Assembly (NCBI RefSeq): GCF_041146795.1
Contig: NC_135172.1
Coordinates: forward strand, 16,937,123 to 17,001,122
DNA: 64,000 nt
Source: Maylandia zebra
Taxonomy: Eukaryota; Chordata; Actinopteri; Cichliformes; Cichlidae
Direction: 5' to 3'
The translations under genes were made by a program, and so were the position numbers. The number at the start of each line of letters is the position of its first letter. Position 1 is the stretch's first letter. The notes under the pieces were generated by a model that made no database searches, was not told the DNA's origin, and saw only the letters and a list, made by a program, of their open reading frames with translations. Shown here one piece after another: positions 43,901 to 55,164 of this stretch.

Positions 43901-46900
43901 CGTCTAAATCAGTGCAGAAGTAATGCATGAGTGAGTGGCTTTGGTCGGATGTGACCTATTCAGAAGTTGTGGTTGAGCCACAAAGAGATTCTTTCCTATA
44001 TTCCCTAAGACACCGTACATCAAACAAGCTAATGGAATCCATATGACTGCATGGGAAGGCTGAAGGCTAACATGCTGTAGCACATCTGTGTGACTCACTG
44101 GACGGGTGATTCTGGAGGTGAGTTATGTAAAACGGGCAAAAACAATTGGTGCAATAGTAGCTCTGTAGGATCTACAGTGGTTATTATTCATTCCTGTTGT
44201 TGTATTGCTGGATCCTTATCACTCAAATAAAGAGAGTTGCCATAAGAGAGGCTCCAGAGGAAAGTAATTAGTTAATCAGTTATTTGGTTAAATATTCTTA
44301 GGTCAGCTCAGTTATTTTCAACCATAAACACACACACGCACAATCTTAAAAGCTTCCCACATACTTAATAGAAGAGTAAACAGCTATTTGCTGTGTATAA
44401 TTACAACGATGCAATGATGTCCTTCGCAGAGGAAGAAGGCCTTTGTAAAGTGAGACTAAAAGCCACAAGGCAAAAACTACTCCAGAGAATCAGTATGTGT
44501 ACTCATTTCATTTAAGCTCATGTAAGAATTTCCACTTATGTTTGCTGTGGCAAAGTAGACACACAGGGCAAGTGACACAGAACAGCTTTACATTAGTTGG
44601 TTAAGTGGAGTATATAATGTGTACAAAAGTATTGTGAAAGTATTGTGCACCTGTTAGGCTTTGGATTCAGGTGCTTTCAACCACAGGTGTATAAAATAAA
44701 GCACCAATAAAGAATCAGTTGTACTAAAGAGCTCGCTGAATTCAAGCATAGTAGTGTAATAAGATGCCAGCTATGCACTTGCAACAATTTAGTACATGGA
44801 ATTTCTTCCAAAATTAAGTGTAAGTGATATCATTGCAAAGTGGGAGCATTTAGTAACCCTAACTGCAAAGTGGCAGACCCCAAAGTTACAGAGCAGGGTT
44901 GCCAAGTGCTGAGGTAGTGCATAAAAGTCACCAATGCTCTGCTCACTCAATAGCTGCAGACCTCCAAATCTCCTTGTACATTAACATCAAGCACTGAAAC
45001 TGTGCGCTGGGAGCTTCATTGCATAAGTTTCCTGTTGATGTAATGTGTTGGTGGCACAGTGTGGCATGCTGTCGTGCTAACATTTTTCTGTGTGTGTGAA
45101 CCATTAGGCTTTACACTTACGCACCTTTATATTTCTAAACATACCAACACAATGACTGATGGAAAAGTATTTCTAAGCAACAGGTTTTTAGCACTTAGTT
45201 TGTGTAATGTGGTGCTTTTAGACAAACTAATGATTATTTGCACTGATCACCTCTCAGGCTTGTGCTGGACCAAGCCTCGGATCTGGCCCTCCATAGCATC
45301 CTGGATGTTGCCACTGGAGTAGAGGCCTATAGGCGTGTTGTAGGATGTGCTGACTACCTGGCGCTTGTCATCAATGTTCGCTGCTGCCACAAATGGCTGA
45401 GCTCTTCTATTGTGAGCTGTGCCAATTGGTTTATATTCCTGGTAGGAGAAGAAGGAAGCAAGGACACTACTGAAGCAGTAACAAGATACAAAGATTTAAG
45501 GCATCATAGCTACTAAACATACAGTCTCACAGACCTGCTGCTCTGCTTCCAGGTTTATTTTAAATGGGTGAGCTCTCCCGTCCTCCATGGCACGTGGAGT
45601 CCACAGTCTTGATTCGTTTCTGGAATTTAAAGGCAGATCCTGGTCAGAAGTTCACCACGATGAACTGACTGTTAAATGCCTGTTTTTGAAGCTTGTGCGC
45701 ACATGTGAGCCTAATCCTGGCACATAAAACATCTAAACTGACCTTAGATTTATGTCTTTCCTTAAGTACCACAGGCTACATATTTCTTCCACATTTTTTC
45801 CCACAGCTTTTTTTGTAGTAGCAGTGGATATTATTATTAAAATTAAGGGATCAACACACAAAATAATTGCAGTAACAATCTGTATTACAGAATGTGGATA
45901 CATTAGTCATGGATTTATACCTTTATAGTAAAGCGAACACCTGTGAAATAGCTAACACCAAAAAATCCAACTTCAAATTTAACTTGAATCAAAAGCTGAA
46001 TGATCCAAAAAAAGGTTTGTGAGCATGTGTATACTCCCGCAACCTTTCAATGGTGAGACAGAGCTGATGAGTGGATTCCTTTATCTTGTTCTGAGCTTCA
46101 CAATGCAGCATGTTTGTTGCTGGGACTCCCTCAATAGCCAGGATGACATCACCAGGGCACAGGTTGGCAGCAGATGCCTTACTGCCAGGAGTGATCTGGA
46201 TGGGAGTCAACAAACAAGGCGAGCATCATAGACAAGTGGATAACAAAAAAAAAGGAAAAACAAATATCCATCCATTCTCTTCAGCTTGTCCTTATCAGGG
46301 TCGTGGGGTTGCTGTAGCCTATTCCAGCTGGCATAGGGTGAGAGGCAGGGTACTCCATGGACAGGTCGGCAATTTGCCACAGGGTTCACACAGTGACAGA
46401 TCACCAATTAACCTAACCCCACTGACTGCATGTCTCTGGACTGTGGCGAGAAGTCAGAGTACACGGAGAGAACCCATTCAGTTCACTGAAGGTTAGCCCA
46501 AATCCTCACCCTTCCACCACCGTGCTTGACTGTTGGTACAAAGTGTTTGTGCTGCTATGCTGTGTTTGGTTTTTACTGAAAGTAGCACTTAGCCTTTGTA
46601 GAGATAAGAGGCTTTCTCCTAGTAACTCTTCCAAATAAGCCATACAGGACTTTTCTATACGTACTGCCATGAACTTCAATATTTGCTGTCCCAACTAAGG
46701 CCTGTAGAGTCTAGGATGTAGTTGTTGGTAATTTTAGTGTTTCTCTGAAGATGCATGGCCCAACCTTGGGGCAAGATTACTCCTGTGAGGATTAGCAGCT
46801 GCCTTAAATGTTTTTGACTTGTAAATAACGTTTCCCTGTAGAATGATGGACTTTAGAAATTGCCTTATAACCCTCTCCGGATTGATTGGCACCTGAATGC

Positions 46901-49900
46901 TCCAGGCAAGCAAACTCCCAAAATTTGCTGATGATCAGTTAATCTGGTGAATTTGATCAGTAGCTCATGGCTGCTACTTATCCTCTTAAGCAATACAGGT
47001 GTACTTCACAGACACAGTTCATCTGAGGGTGTATTTATCCAATTGTAAGTCCAGATAAATTTTAAACTGGGTGTGCTTTCATTTTACTGTGGCGGTCAGT
47101 AATAATGCAAACAGCTCCGTGTAGGACAAAGGATACTTTAACAAGCATATTCTATGGCCTGTTTCAGTTCCTAGACAGTGTTCCCTGGGAACACTGAATG
47201 GGGGATCTTTAAGAAACACAACAAGTTTTTCACCAAGCAACTATTTCTGAAAATTATGGGAGTTACACACTTTACTAAGACACACCATTCATTAGCTAAT
47301 TCCTAATTAGTCTGTCCAACGTCCAACTTTTAATTTCAGCAGCAGCTGTCTTCATTTGCTTTTCGTCCTACGATTTAACTAAATTTTCATATCAGTTTAT
47401 TCCTCTCAGTTTCAGTGACAAACAAAAACATGCCCTCGACGAATTCAGGGATGTACGGCTGTAGCTGGTGGGGTCATGGGAAAAGTTTGGGACCAGAAGA
47501 CCAAGTTATGCAGCGGAAAAGGTTGAAGCAGCCTGAATTAGTATCATTATCAATAGAGGGAGTGGAAAATGAGCACGATATTTACGTCTGTATTAAAACT
47601 ATTTCCTGTTTGTTGTATCATAGTTTGCTAACAATCATAACAAAGTGTTCTTTTCTCAAAAACAGAAAACTTGGCATGTTTGAGCATTTAAATCCAGCTT
47701 CAATAGAGTCCAAATGCAGTTCTTTTCAACAACACCTTACACGAACGAGCAAATACATAATATGCTTAAACTTATACATGCTTACACACAAAGACTTGAG
47801 TAAAAAAATAAAACAAAACCCCAACATATTCCGGTGATCTCATTTCTACGGTATGGTCAAGATTCTTACATGGATTGAAGCTTTAGCTTTATTAAACAGA
47901 AACTCTGCCCTTGACTTGGATTCCCTCTGTACATTGCCTTTATACAGTCCAGTACATCCAGATGTTGCAGTGCTGTGAAAAGTCTGTTCTCCATCACTGG
48001 CACGTCATCTTTTAATACAGTACTCAGGGGCTGGGCCCCTTGTTTCTGTTCCCCTGCTTGGATCAAAGCTTTATAACCTCCCCCCACACACACACACACA
48101 AATTCAAAACACAATTCAGACCATTGATGAGCTAAATCTATAAATTCAGCAGCTCGTGCACTCTCCACAGTAGCTGCTAACAGAGAGACGTTGCTCTGGT
48201 TGGTATGCATGTGTGTAAACTCTCCTGTCATGGAGCCAAAGTAAACACCGAGTGACAGCGTCCAGATGGTAATATGTATTCTGATGGTCAGGAAGTGACT
48301 GGAAAAAAGAGCAAGAACTGCCAGAAAGCCACCAGGGTCACAGCTCACCTCTCCCGAGGCAACATCAAACAGTACCCAAAATGTCCACTTGCGCCACACA
48401 GGGCACGACCTGTGCTCAGTCATATTGCATTACTGGACATTGCAGACTGAGCTACACTGAGATGTTACGGTGAAACTTAAATTAGGTCATCTGCCTATAA
48501 ATAACAGCGGATAAAAGTGGTGAGGGGATGTCTCATGCTTCCAAAAGAGGGAGCGGTAATTTACAGTGGAGCATTTGTTTGAGAGCGCTGTCAGACTTTG
48601 TCTCGCTGCTCTCATGTCTGGATCGAGTAGGTACACAGCCATGCTTTTATTTTTTTCTTTAATTACATTCTTTTGCTTCCTCGGAGTTCAGCTGTCATGT
48701 CAAACGTTTGTCTTTGTTTAAATTACAACCACCTGCCTGCCTTTTCTTTCTGCTTTTCTCCCGTCCTGCCTCTCTCTTCTCTTTTTACCTCCCTTGCTTG
48801 CTCTAAAACTATTTTCTTAAGAGTCCGGGATAAAATAGGGGATGCAAGTAGCAAGACTGGGAATGTGACAGGTTGAAGCTCGTTGTGAAGGAGTACCTCA
48901 GCCTTCTTGTCAGCTGCAATCTTCTTTTTTTTTTTTCTGCCTGTTTGGACCGCTGGACTCTGATAAGCATATACAGTTGTAGTCTTAAAAATTAAGCCAA
49001 AGTAATGACATCATGGGAGTAGTTCTCTCACAGAGATCCGGCAGAGACACGTAATGCATGTTAGGCAATTGAATCCATGTTCTTTACACCCCTCATGGAG
49101 ACATCACACAGAGATGCAGATCTTCATGGGTAAATCTAGAGCGGCGCCCACTTTACAGCCCCTGTGTGCTGAAGAAAAAGATGATTATCACTTGTGTTTA
49201 CTTTCACCAGCTGGGAACACCAACGGCTCATGAAGGGGAGGATGTTCCTAACCAAAAATGGCATTGAACGGAGCGAGTCGAATCACTTGTGCTCTCAAAT
49301 AAATCTTGTGGGTTCACTGAAGTAGCAGCTTTTTAATCTGCCCTGTAGCCATTTTTTTAATCATAGTTTGTTTTGGGGTTTGGTTTTTTTAACAGTTGTC
49401 TCTGTTACAAATGCATTTGAGGATACAGCTTCTCATATTACTGATCTCATATCGTTTCCGCTTCCCCTCTCTCTTCAATCTCAGCCTTCTTTCATCACTG
49501 TGCTCATACAGGCCTCTGAGTGTCCACTAACACAACAGGTGTGAGTTTACTGGAAAGAGCTGGTGGTTTGTGAGCTAAAATTGCTTTTGGTCAGTATTTC
49601 CTGAGGTCCCTCTCTAAATATAGATTCACATAACCCCATCATACATAACAGGATTACTGATCTCCATCTCTGGCTGACTCTGGGGATTCAGCCCACAGGC
49701 AAGTTGTAACACAGATGGAGAAAGCAGTGCTCATCGTCAAAATCCTAACTTTTGTATTTTGCAGTGATCAAAACAGTTATTTGGAGCAGTAGCCAATATA
49801 AATGTCTGTTAACTGTGTGCATCCTTTGAAATTCTTATGTGTTTATTAGGTTTGTGGAGTCTGAATTATTAAAAAGCTAAAAAAAAAAGTTTTGATTTTG

Positions 49901-52287
49901 ACCAATATGGAACAAAAACGCTAAAACTTCCAACTACAAGGGACGATGTAATCTCATTTAGAAATAATCCTCATCAAAGTAACAGAGACTGGTTTTCTTA
50001 CTCACAGGCTATGCTCAAAAAATATTGGATCACCTACATGTTACACCCCATGAACGTCTGCAGTTGTGCAGTTCGCAGAGCATCTCCTAAGCACCACGTT
50101 CATCCCCGCTCAGCAACTTACGTGGCTGGCATTGCTGTGTTTCCTAAATGCTTCCACTTTGGAATAATGCTTAAAGTTGAAGACTTTAAAGTAGTCACCG
50201 TATTATGATCAAATTCATTGAGCTGAGCATGGCTGGACACTTTATTTTATATGCCTGTGAGAATGGAACTGAAAACATCTGAAGTTACACTAAAAGCTGA
50301 CAGGAAGTCACCATTTTACAGAGACTACAACAAAAATGACAGATTTTTCACCCATAAGGAATAAGTTCACATCCCGTTTAGGACATCTGTTGAGACTTTG
50401 CTTTTGACGGTATGATTAGGTTAGATTTTGGCAGCAAAAGTTAGCTAGCTCTAAAAAAACAAAATAGTTAATATAATCCTTTTTAAAATATAAATTACAT
50501 ACTGGAAAGCAATTTCTACCATCTACATCTAATGGCTTCTGTTTTAGATGTTGGAGGGTTTTATTGAAGTTTATTGAACTACTTGGTACTGTTAAAAATT
50601 TTGCTAGTGTGTGAAAGAGTGGCAGCGAGGTTTCCTGCCCAAGCATTAGTAAGCTAGGTGCTACACCACTTTTCTGAAGTTGTAGATATGATTCCATAAA
50701 TGAATGAAAAAACATTTTATGATAGCTTTGACTGGCGCTTCAGAATAACAGTCTAAGTTTGCTGGTGGCAAAAACAAGCTTTTACATTCACACAGATCTT
50801 TGCTAAGTGGGATTAGCGTGCTTGACGGTCGTTGGTTTCTTGCTCTATTTTAGAAAGTACAAACATTTTGGTCAAAAATTATTTAGGTCAAAAAACATTT
50901 AGGTCCCCCAAATTAGAAGATATAAATAGGTTTGAAAATTACCTGAATTTTCCTTTAAAAATGAGACAATAGGAGCCACTGGTTAGCATAGCCTAGCTTA
51001 GCGTTCTGAAGCGAAACAGATAGTTGGACTCTCTAAGTTTACCTGCACTCCCAAAACTTACTTATTAGAATGCTATTTGCACTCTCACACACGCAAACCA
51101 CAAAAACAATAATATAAAATTTATACAATTAGACTAGAGCCTGGTGACTTAAGGACAGCAACATAAAGAGTCAGTGAGGTTTGAGATATGAAAGACTATC
51201 TGTTATCATATTTGTACTAAACTAACAACAACACCCAGTCACTTATCTACAGTATTTATCTTCTTATCCAGCTTTGGCCTACAAAATACATGAACATATT
51301 TAACATATTTTCAGAAACAGAGAATGTGAACTGTCCCATTTAATTTGTGCTAAATTTACAACATCATTATTGGTATCTGTGAGGATTCCCTTGTTAGTAC
51401 TTCGTGTCAACAGGAAATACCTAATTTCTTCCAGGAAATTATCGTTTTCATCACCGATGACCCCATACAGATAAGAGTTTCTCCATTTTCTTATCTTCCA
51501 AGTCCACCTACAGTCAGTCATTCACATGTCCAAATGACTTAATCTAGTTGGAATTTTTTTTTTGTATTTGCGAGTTATTTTTGTTTCTTCTCTCATCTTT
51601 TATCTCTCTCTGTGCTGTTGAGGATGACGAGCTGCCTGATGCTGTAAGCTGATCCAAAGTTGGTGTACTTTCTTCTCAACAGCTGCACTGTTCTAACAGA
51701 CATTTCATAATGCTGCGCTCATCACTCCAGCGTCGGCACTGTCTGTTCGTCCTGTAACGTGAGGAGGTTCACACAGGTTTGTCCAAACATTTGTTTAGAT
51801 CATCGGCTTTAAGTTGGTGATTATTCACACAGGCAGCGGGATTAGAGTATGATTTTGGAAATATTTTCCATGCTTCAAAATTTACTCAATGAGACATCCG
51901 TGTTTGTGTGTGTATTCGTGTGCGTGTGTGCACATATGTTGGATAACAATGCAAGCTGCTATTTGTATCTAAGCCTCTTGCATTTACTGCGGCACAGGTG
52001 CAAGCTTCATACCACACCAGAATGTTTCTAGAATGAATCGTCTGGAAGCACAATGTTTACCCTCAAGCTATTTGAAAAATGCACTGGGAAAAGAAAAAAA
52101 TGATTTAAAGAACTACTTAAAAAACTGGCAAACTGATATCACTTTGCTTCTGTTCTTATAATGCAGACATTATGCCACTCACTCACTCACTCACCCTGGA
52201 GATGGTCAGGGGCTGGTTGAAGTCCTTTCCTCCTGTCAGACGAAAGCCCCAGGGGGCCGGCCCATCCAGCACCACGTTAAGTGGCAT
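40968..52287 (-). CDS. pdlim3: PDZ and LIM domain protein 3 (ALP), seven coding exons
   Basis: Actin/alpha-actinin-binding adaptor of the muscle Z-disc. Coding exons, minus strand: 52195-52287, 46044-46195, 45535-45619, 45251-45438, 43452-43579, 42650-42761, 40968-41157. Phases agree at every junction and sum to 948 bases, 315 residues plus stop, against about 316 for the shorter human isoform. Exons 1-2 give the PDZ domain ([20 protein letters not shown], then [20 protein letters not shown]). Exon 4 has the ZASP-like motif ([17 protein letters not shown]). Exon 5 gives [20 protein letters not shown]; exons 6-7 make the single LIM domain ([12 protein letters not shown], then [17 protein letters not shown] and [20 protein letters not shown]). 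The exon 2 donor (AAG|GTTGCG) is weak but fits the phase. PDLIM1 is the nearest alternative; the exon 4 sequence and the sorbs2 neighbour favour PDLIM3. Confidence 0.95.
41534..42512. mobile_element. Non-autonomous DNA transposon in the last pdlim3 intron
   Basis: The left end CAGTGGCCACTTTATTAGGT (then ACACCT) and the right end, reversed, with CATTAGGTACACCTG form inverted termini around about 1 kb. This end sequence is common in fish genomes. A diverged relative sits in a sorbs2 intron at about 58975-59500. No intact transposase frame. Confidence 0.65.
43580..45250 (-). other. pdlim3 intron 4
   Basis: I searched this intron for the alternative longer exon known from the mammalian muscle isoform (with a motif like QFNTPMQLYS) and did not see it. 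No repeats that I can name. Confidence 0.5.
46196..52194 (-). other. pdlim3 intron 1, 6 kb
   Basis: Contains a SINE-like repeat fragment at 46280-46500 and a (TG)-rich tract at about 51900-51935. A 185-residue open frame at 47866-48423 includes a translated CA microsatellite and no domain, so I do not call it. First introns of muscle genes often hold enhancers, but I identify none. Confidence 0.5.
46280..46500 (-). repeat. SINE-like dispersed repeat, reverse orientation
   Basis: 'cttatcagggtcgtggggtt', 'gtgagaggcagggtactcca', 'gatcaccaattaacctaacc' and 'tgcatgtctctggactgtgg' match the reverse complement of the 22158-22470 family along most of its length. It lies about 85 bases upstream (in gene sense) of pdlim3 exon 2. 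Confidence 0.65.
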
Positions 52288-53590
52288 GACCCTTTAAAGT
52301 CTCCCTGCTGTTTTGACAGCAGCACAGACAGTAAACTGCACACTGTGGGGATCACAGTTAAAGAGCAGTGGAATATCAAAGTGATGGAGATTTTGAACCA
52401 AGTGAGGGGGTCAGGGGGAGGAGGATGGACAGCTCCCGCCCCGTGAGTGAGGTAATTGGTCAGATTTTGGGAACTGACTCTCAAGTCTGTACTAATTCTG
52501 TTTGAGCGTGTCTCGTTGCTTCTTTTACAGTACTCAGTAACTGCTTACCTAAATGAACTCGTGTCCACACACAGACTGAAGATGTAAACCAGCTTCTGTC
52601 AGAAGCCAGCCCCCACTAATGCTTCTCATCCCCGGGCAGCTCGAGGTCTGGCTGGCCTCCTCTTGCTCTGGTTGATGGGTCTTGCTGCTCCTGCCCTTAT
52701 TTGGTCTGAAGGCAAAGCTTCTCTCTGAGGCCTTGGAGGTCTCACAGGCACATTCCAGTCACTATTGATTTGGAAGGGACCCAGGACTCTCACTCCTAGC
52801 CGAGCTTGATAACAATCCAGCTCTGACTTGAAGTTTTTTTTATTTTTTATTGTGTTTACAGCAGAAACCGGGCTTTGTCTACTCTATTAAACTGAGACAT
52901 TTTTCATGTCTTTAAAGACTTCTTCTAGGCCAAAATCTGAATTCGCTCTTTGTGATCTCAGGAATTTATTTTTCAGCCAATACAGAATTTTCTTTGCTCC
53001 CCTTTCATATCTGTGTAGTACTATTAATAAGTTAAAATAAAAAATAAATAAAAACATCAAATGGTCCATGCCTGTGAGTAAGGCATACTAATCTGTGTCA
53101 ACAGTGATAGCCATTTAGCCTGAGCAGGGAGCGGCTTCATCATGTAAATGTGCCATTATGAATCCACACCACAAACTCCGCCTTCGGCCTTGAAAACCCT
53201 TTCCCACTTGCAGTATTTCAGCGTGGATCAGATTCATGGTTTGTTTCTGTGGTTGCCATGACATGGAATCACTTGTGTTTCCACATTTCTTTCTCTCTGG
53301 ACAGAATTAACAGGCCGTAACAGTAAGAGTACAGATCTAGGCATCCATTCTCTGTAACACCAAAACCATATTTAGCACACGTGTAGCGTTCAAGTACATA
53401 AGCATATAGGCATTATATGAACTTTATGTTTACCTTGCTTTACCTGAGGAATGGAACAGTTATATATGTCATGCAAGTTTAATGCAACATAGATCAGGAC
53501 TGCTCTACTGGTTCAATGTGTGATGAAGCTTCAAAATCCACCAATAGCAACACAGTAACTCTGTAACTTCTGTCAGTGCTGTGCTTTTTT
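52288..53590. other. pdlim3 5' UTR, promoter area and intergenic DNA
   Basis: The sequence directly upstream of the pdlim3 start is the likely 5' UTR and promoter; no TATA box is obvious. No gene beyond it. Confidence 0.45.
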
Positions 53591-53594
53591 GGAA

Positions 53595-53662
53595 ATCGAA
53601 TTTCCCAGAGGAACCCACCTGAGGGATTAATAAAGTTCTATCTAATCTAATCTAATCTAGCG
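53595..53662 (+). repeat. LINE 3' end remnant with TCTAA repeats
   Basis: 'ttcccagaggaacccacctg', 'agggattaataaagttctat' and then CTAAT units form the familiar 3' end of fish L2/Rex-like LINEs. Confidence 0.6.
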
Positions 53663-54163
53663 CTGTTGAACGTGACTGAAACCAGGACTCTGCTTGTTTG
53701 CAGACCCACTGAAAGAGCTCTCCTTATTTATCCTTTATTTATTCTTGTTTTCAAGTCTGCCTAGAGGAGCCGTGCATATGGTGGATTGTAGCCAGAGTGT
53801 CGTGACAAACTGCAGGGCACACGTTCCCCTCCTGATGGTGAAATTTACATCGCTTGGACTGAAGCGGACCTTCCACACTCACAGACACCAACTGCTGTTT
53901 CTTTGCTTCTTCGCAAAGAATTTGTGACCTTTTGCAAAAGTTTTGTTTGTAAGAAGAAAGAAATGTCCTTGTAGCTGAGAGCCAAAATACTGAGATGGTT
54001 TACTTGAACGTGCAGCTGCCTTCTTATTGGCACACGACCGCCTTTTACTGCAGATTGGTTTCCTCTACTGGCTCCAAAAGAGAGTCAATCTCTGTCAACT
54101 CCTGTATTAAAAGATTGCCTCTGGGGTTGGGGATTCAGTTCAGTGATTTTACGTCACCTGAAG

Positions 54164-55156
54164 CAGAGATGGGCAGTAACGCGTTACTGTAATCCGATTA
54201 CTTTTTTCAAGAAACGAGTAAAGTAAGGGATTACTATTGCAAAAACGGTAATTAGATTACCGTTACTTTCCCGTAGGAACGCTGCGTTACTGCGTTACTA
54301 AAACAGTGATTTTTTGCGAGAATGTCTCATGACAGTGACATAAGCGAGTGCGCCGTTAGTGACAACAGCTGTGTGCAGATCAACAATGGATCACATATCG
54401 ATTGTGGGAGAGAGTATGAGCGTGTAGCGTTTAAAGCGTGGAAGTACTGACCTTACTTTGAGTTTGATTCCATAAAAAGTGACAAAAACATTATTGTCCG
54501 TTGTGCGTGGGAAGAAAACTTCTTTTTACAGCGAAAAAATCCCAAAACTTCCAAGCAAGCACCGAGTAGCTACGACGTAATGGGAAACTCACAGAGAAAC
54601 TCGCGGATTCTTCAACTGACCGTGGCACACCTGCACCAGGGTAAACCTCCGCCTACCGCAGTCCTGCTTTACAGGTGAAAATAGAGCAACAGGACCGCTG
54701 AGTCTTTGACTTTATTTATTTTCTGCTGTGTTTTACTTGCATCTATTTGAAAGAGTGAGTGTAAACACAATTTTTTTTTTATTTTATGTGCTGGAATGTG
54801 CAGAAAATAGGTTTAAATGTTAAACTAATTTATTCAAGTCAGAGAATGTTGCATATAATTAAATTTTTGCTTGATGCATAAAGTTAAAAGATTAAAACTG
54901 ATAAAACAAGTTTTAAAAAGAGACTTTTCCATTTGATTACATTTTGTATGATGGATTATGTAGAAAAAGTAGAATTGGGCTGAAAGACCTATCGCTTTAT
55001 CACCTATTCAGGTTGTAAATCGTGTTTTTAAAAAGTAACTAAGTAATTAATTACTTTTGAAAATAAGTAATCAGTAAAGTAACGGGATTACTTTTTTGAG
55101 GAAGTAATAAGTAATTAGTTACTGATTACTTTTTTCAAGTAACTTGACCAACACTG
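54164..55156. mobile_element. hAT-type element, 993 bp, copy 1, perfect 8 bp target duplication
   Basis: Starts CAGAGATGGGCAGTAACG and ends AGTAACTTGACCAACACTG, with inverted CAG(A/T)G(A/T)TGG termini and many GTAACT/AGTTACT subterminal repeats. The target duplication ACCTGAAG occurs at 54156-54163 and 55157-55164. An inner stretch at about 54420-54640 reads as a broken BED-type zinc finger exon (AFKAWKY, then [17 protein letters not shown]) followed by a donor-like GGTAAAC. So it is probably an internally deleted hAT element or its captured exon. It lies between pdlim3 and sorbs2. Confidence 0.9.
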
Positions 55157-55164
55157 ACCTGAAG

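Noticed and set aside
40968-46213. Assignment of the PDZ-LIM gene to pdlim1 (with sorbs1 as neighbour)
   Set aside because: Human PDLIM1-SORBS1 are also neighbours, but the exon 4 sequence, the LIM exon (KARDKYRHP) and the SH3 C-terminus fit PDLIM3 and SORBS2 better.
47866-48423. 185-residue open frame in pdlim3 intron 1, same strand as pdlim3
   Set aside because: It includes a translated CA microsatellite (VCVCV), has no recognisable domain, and no matching conserved exon structure.
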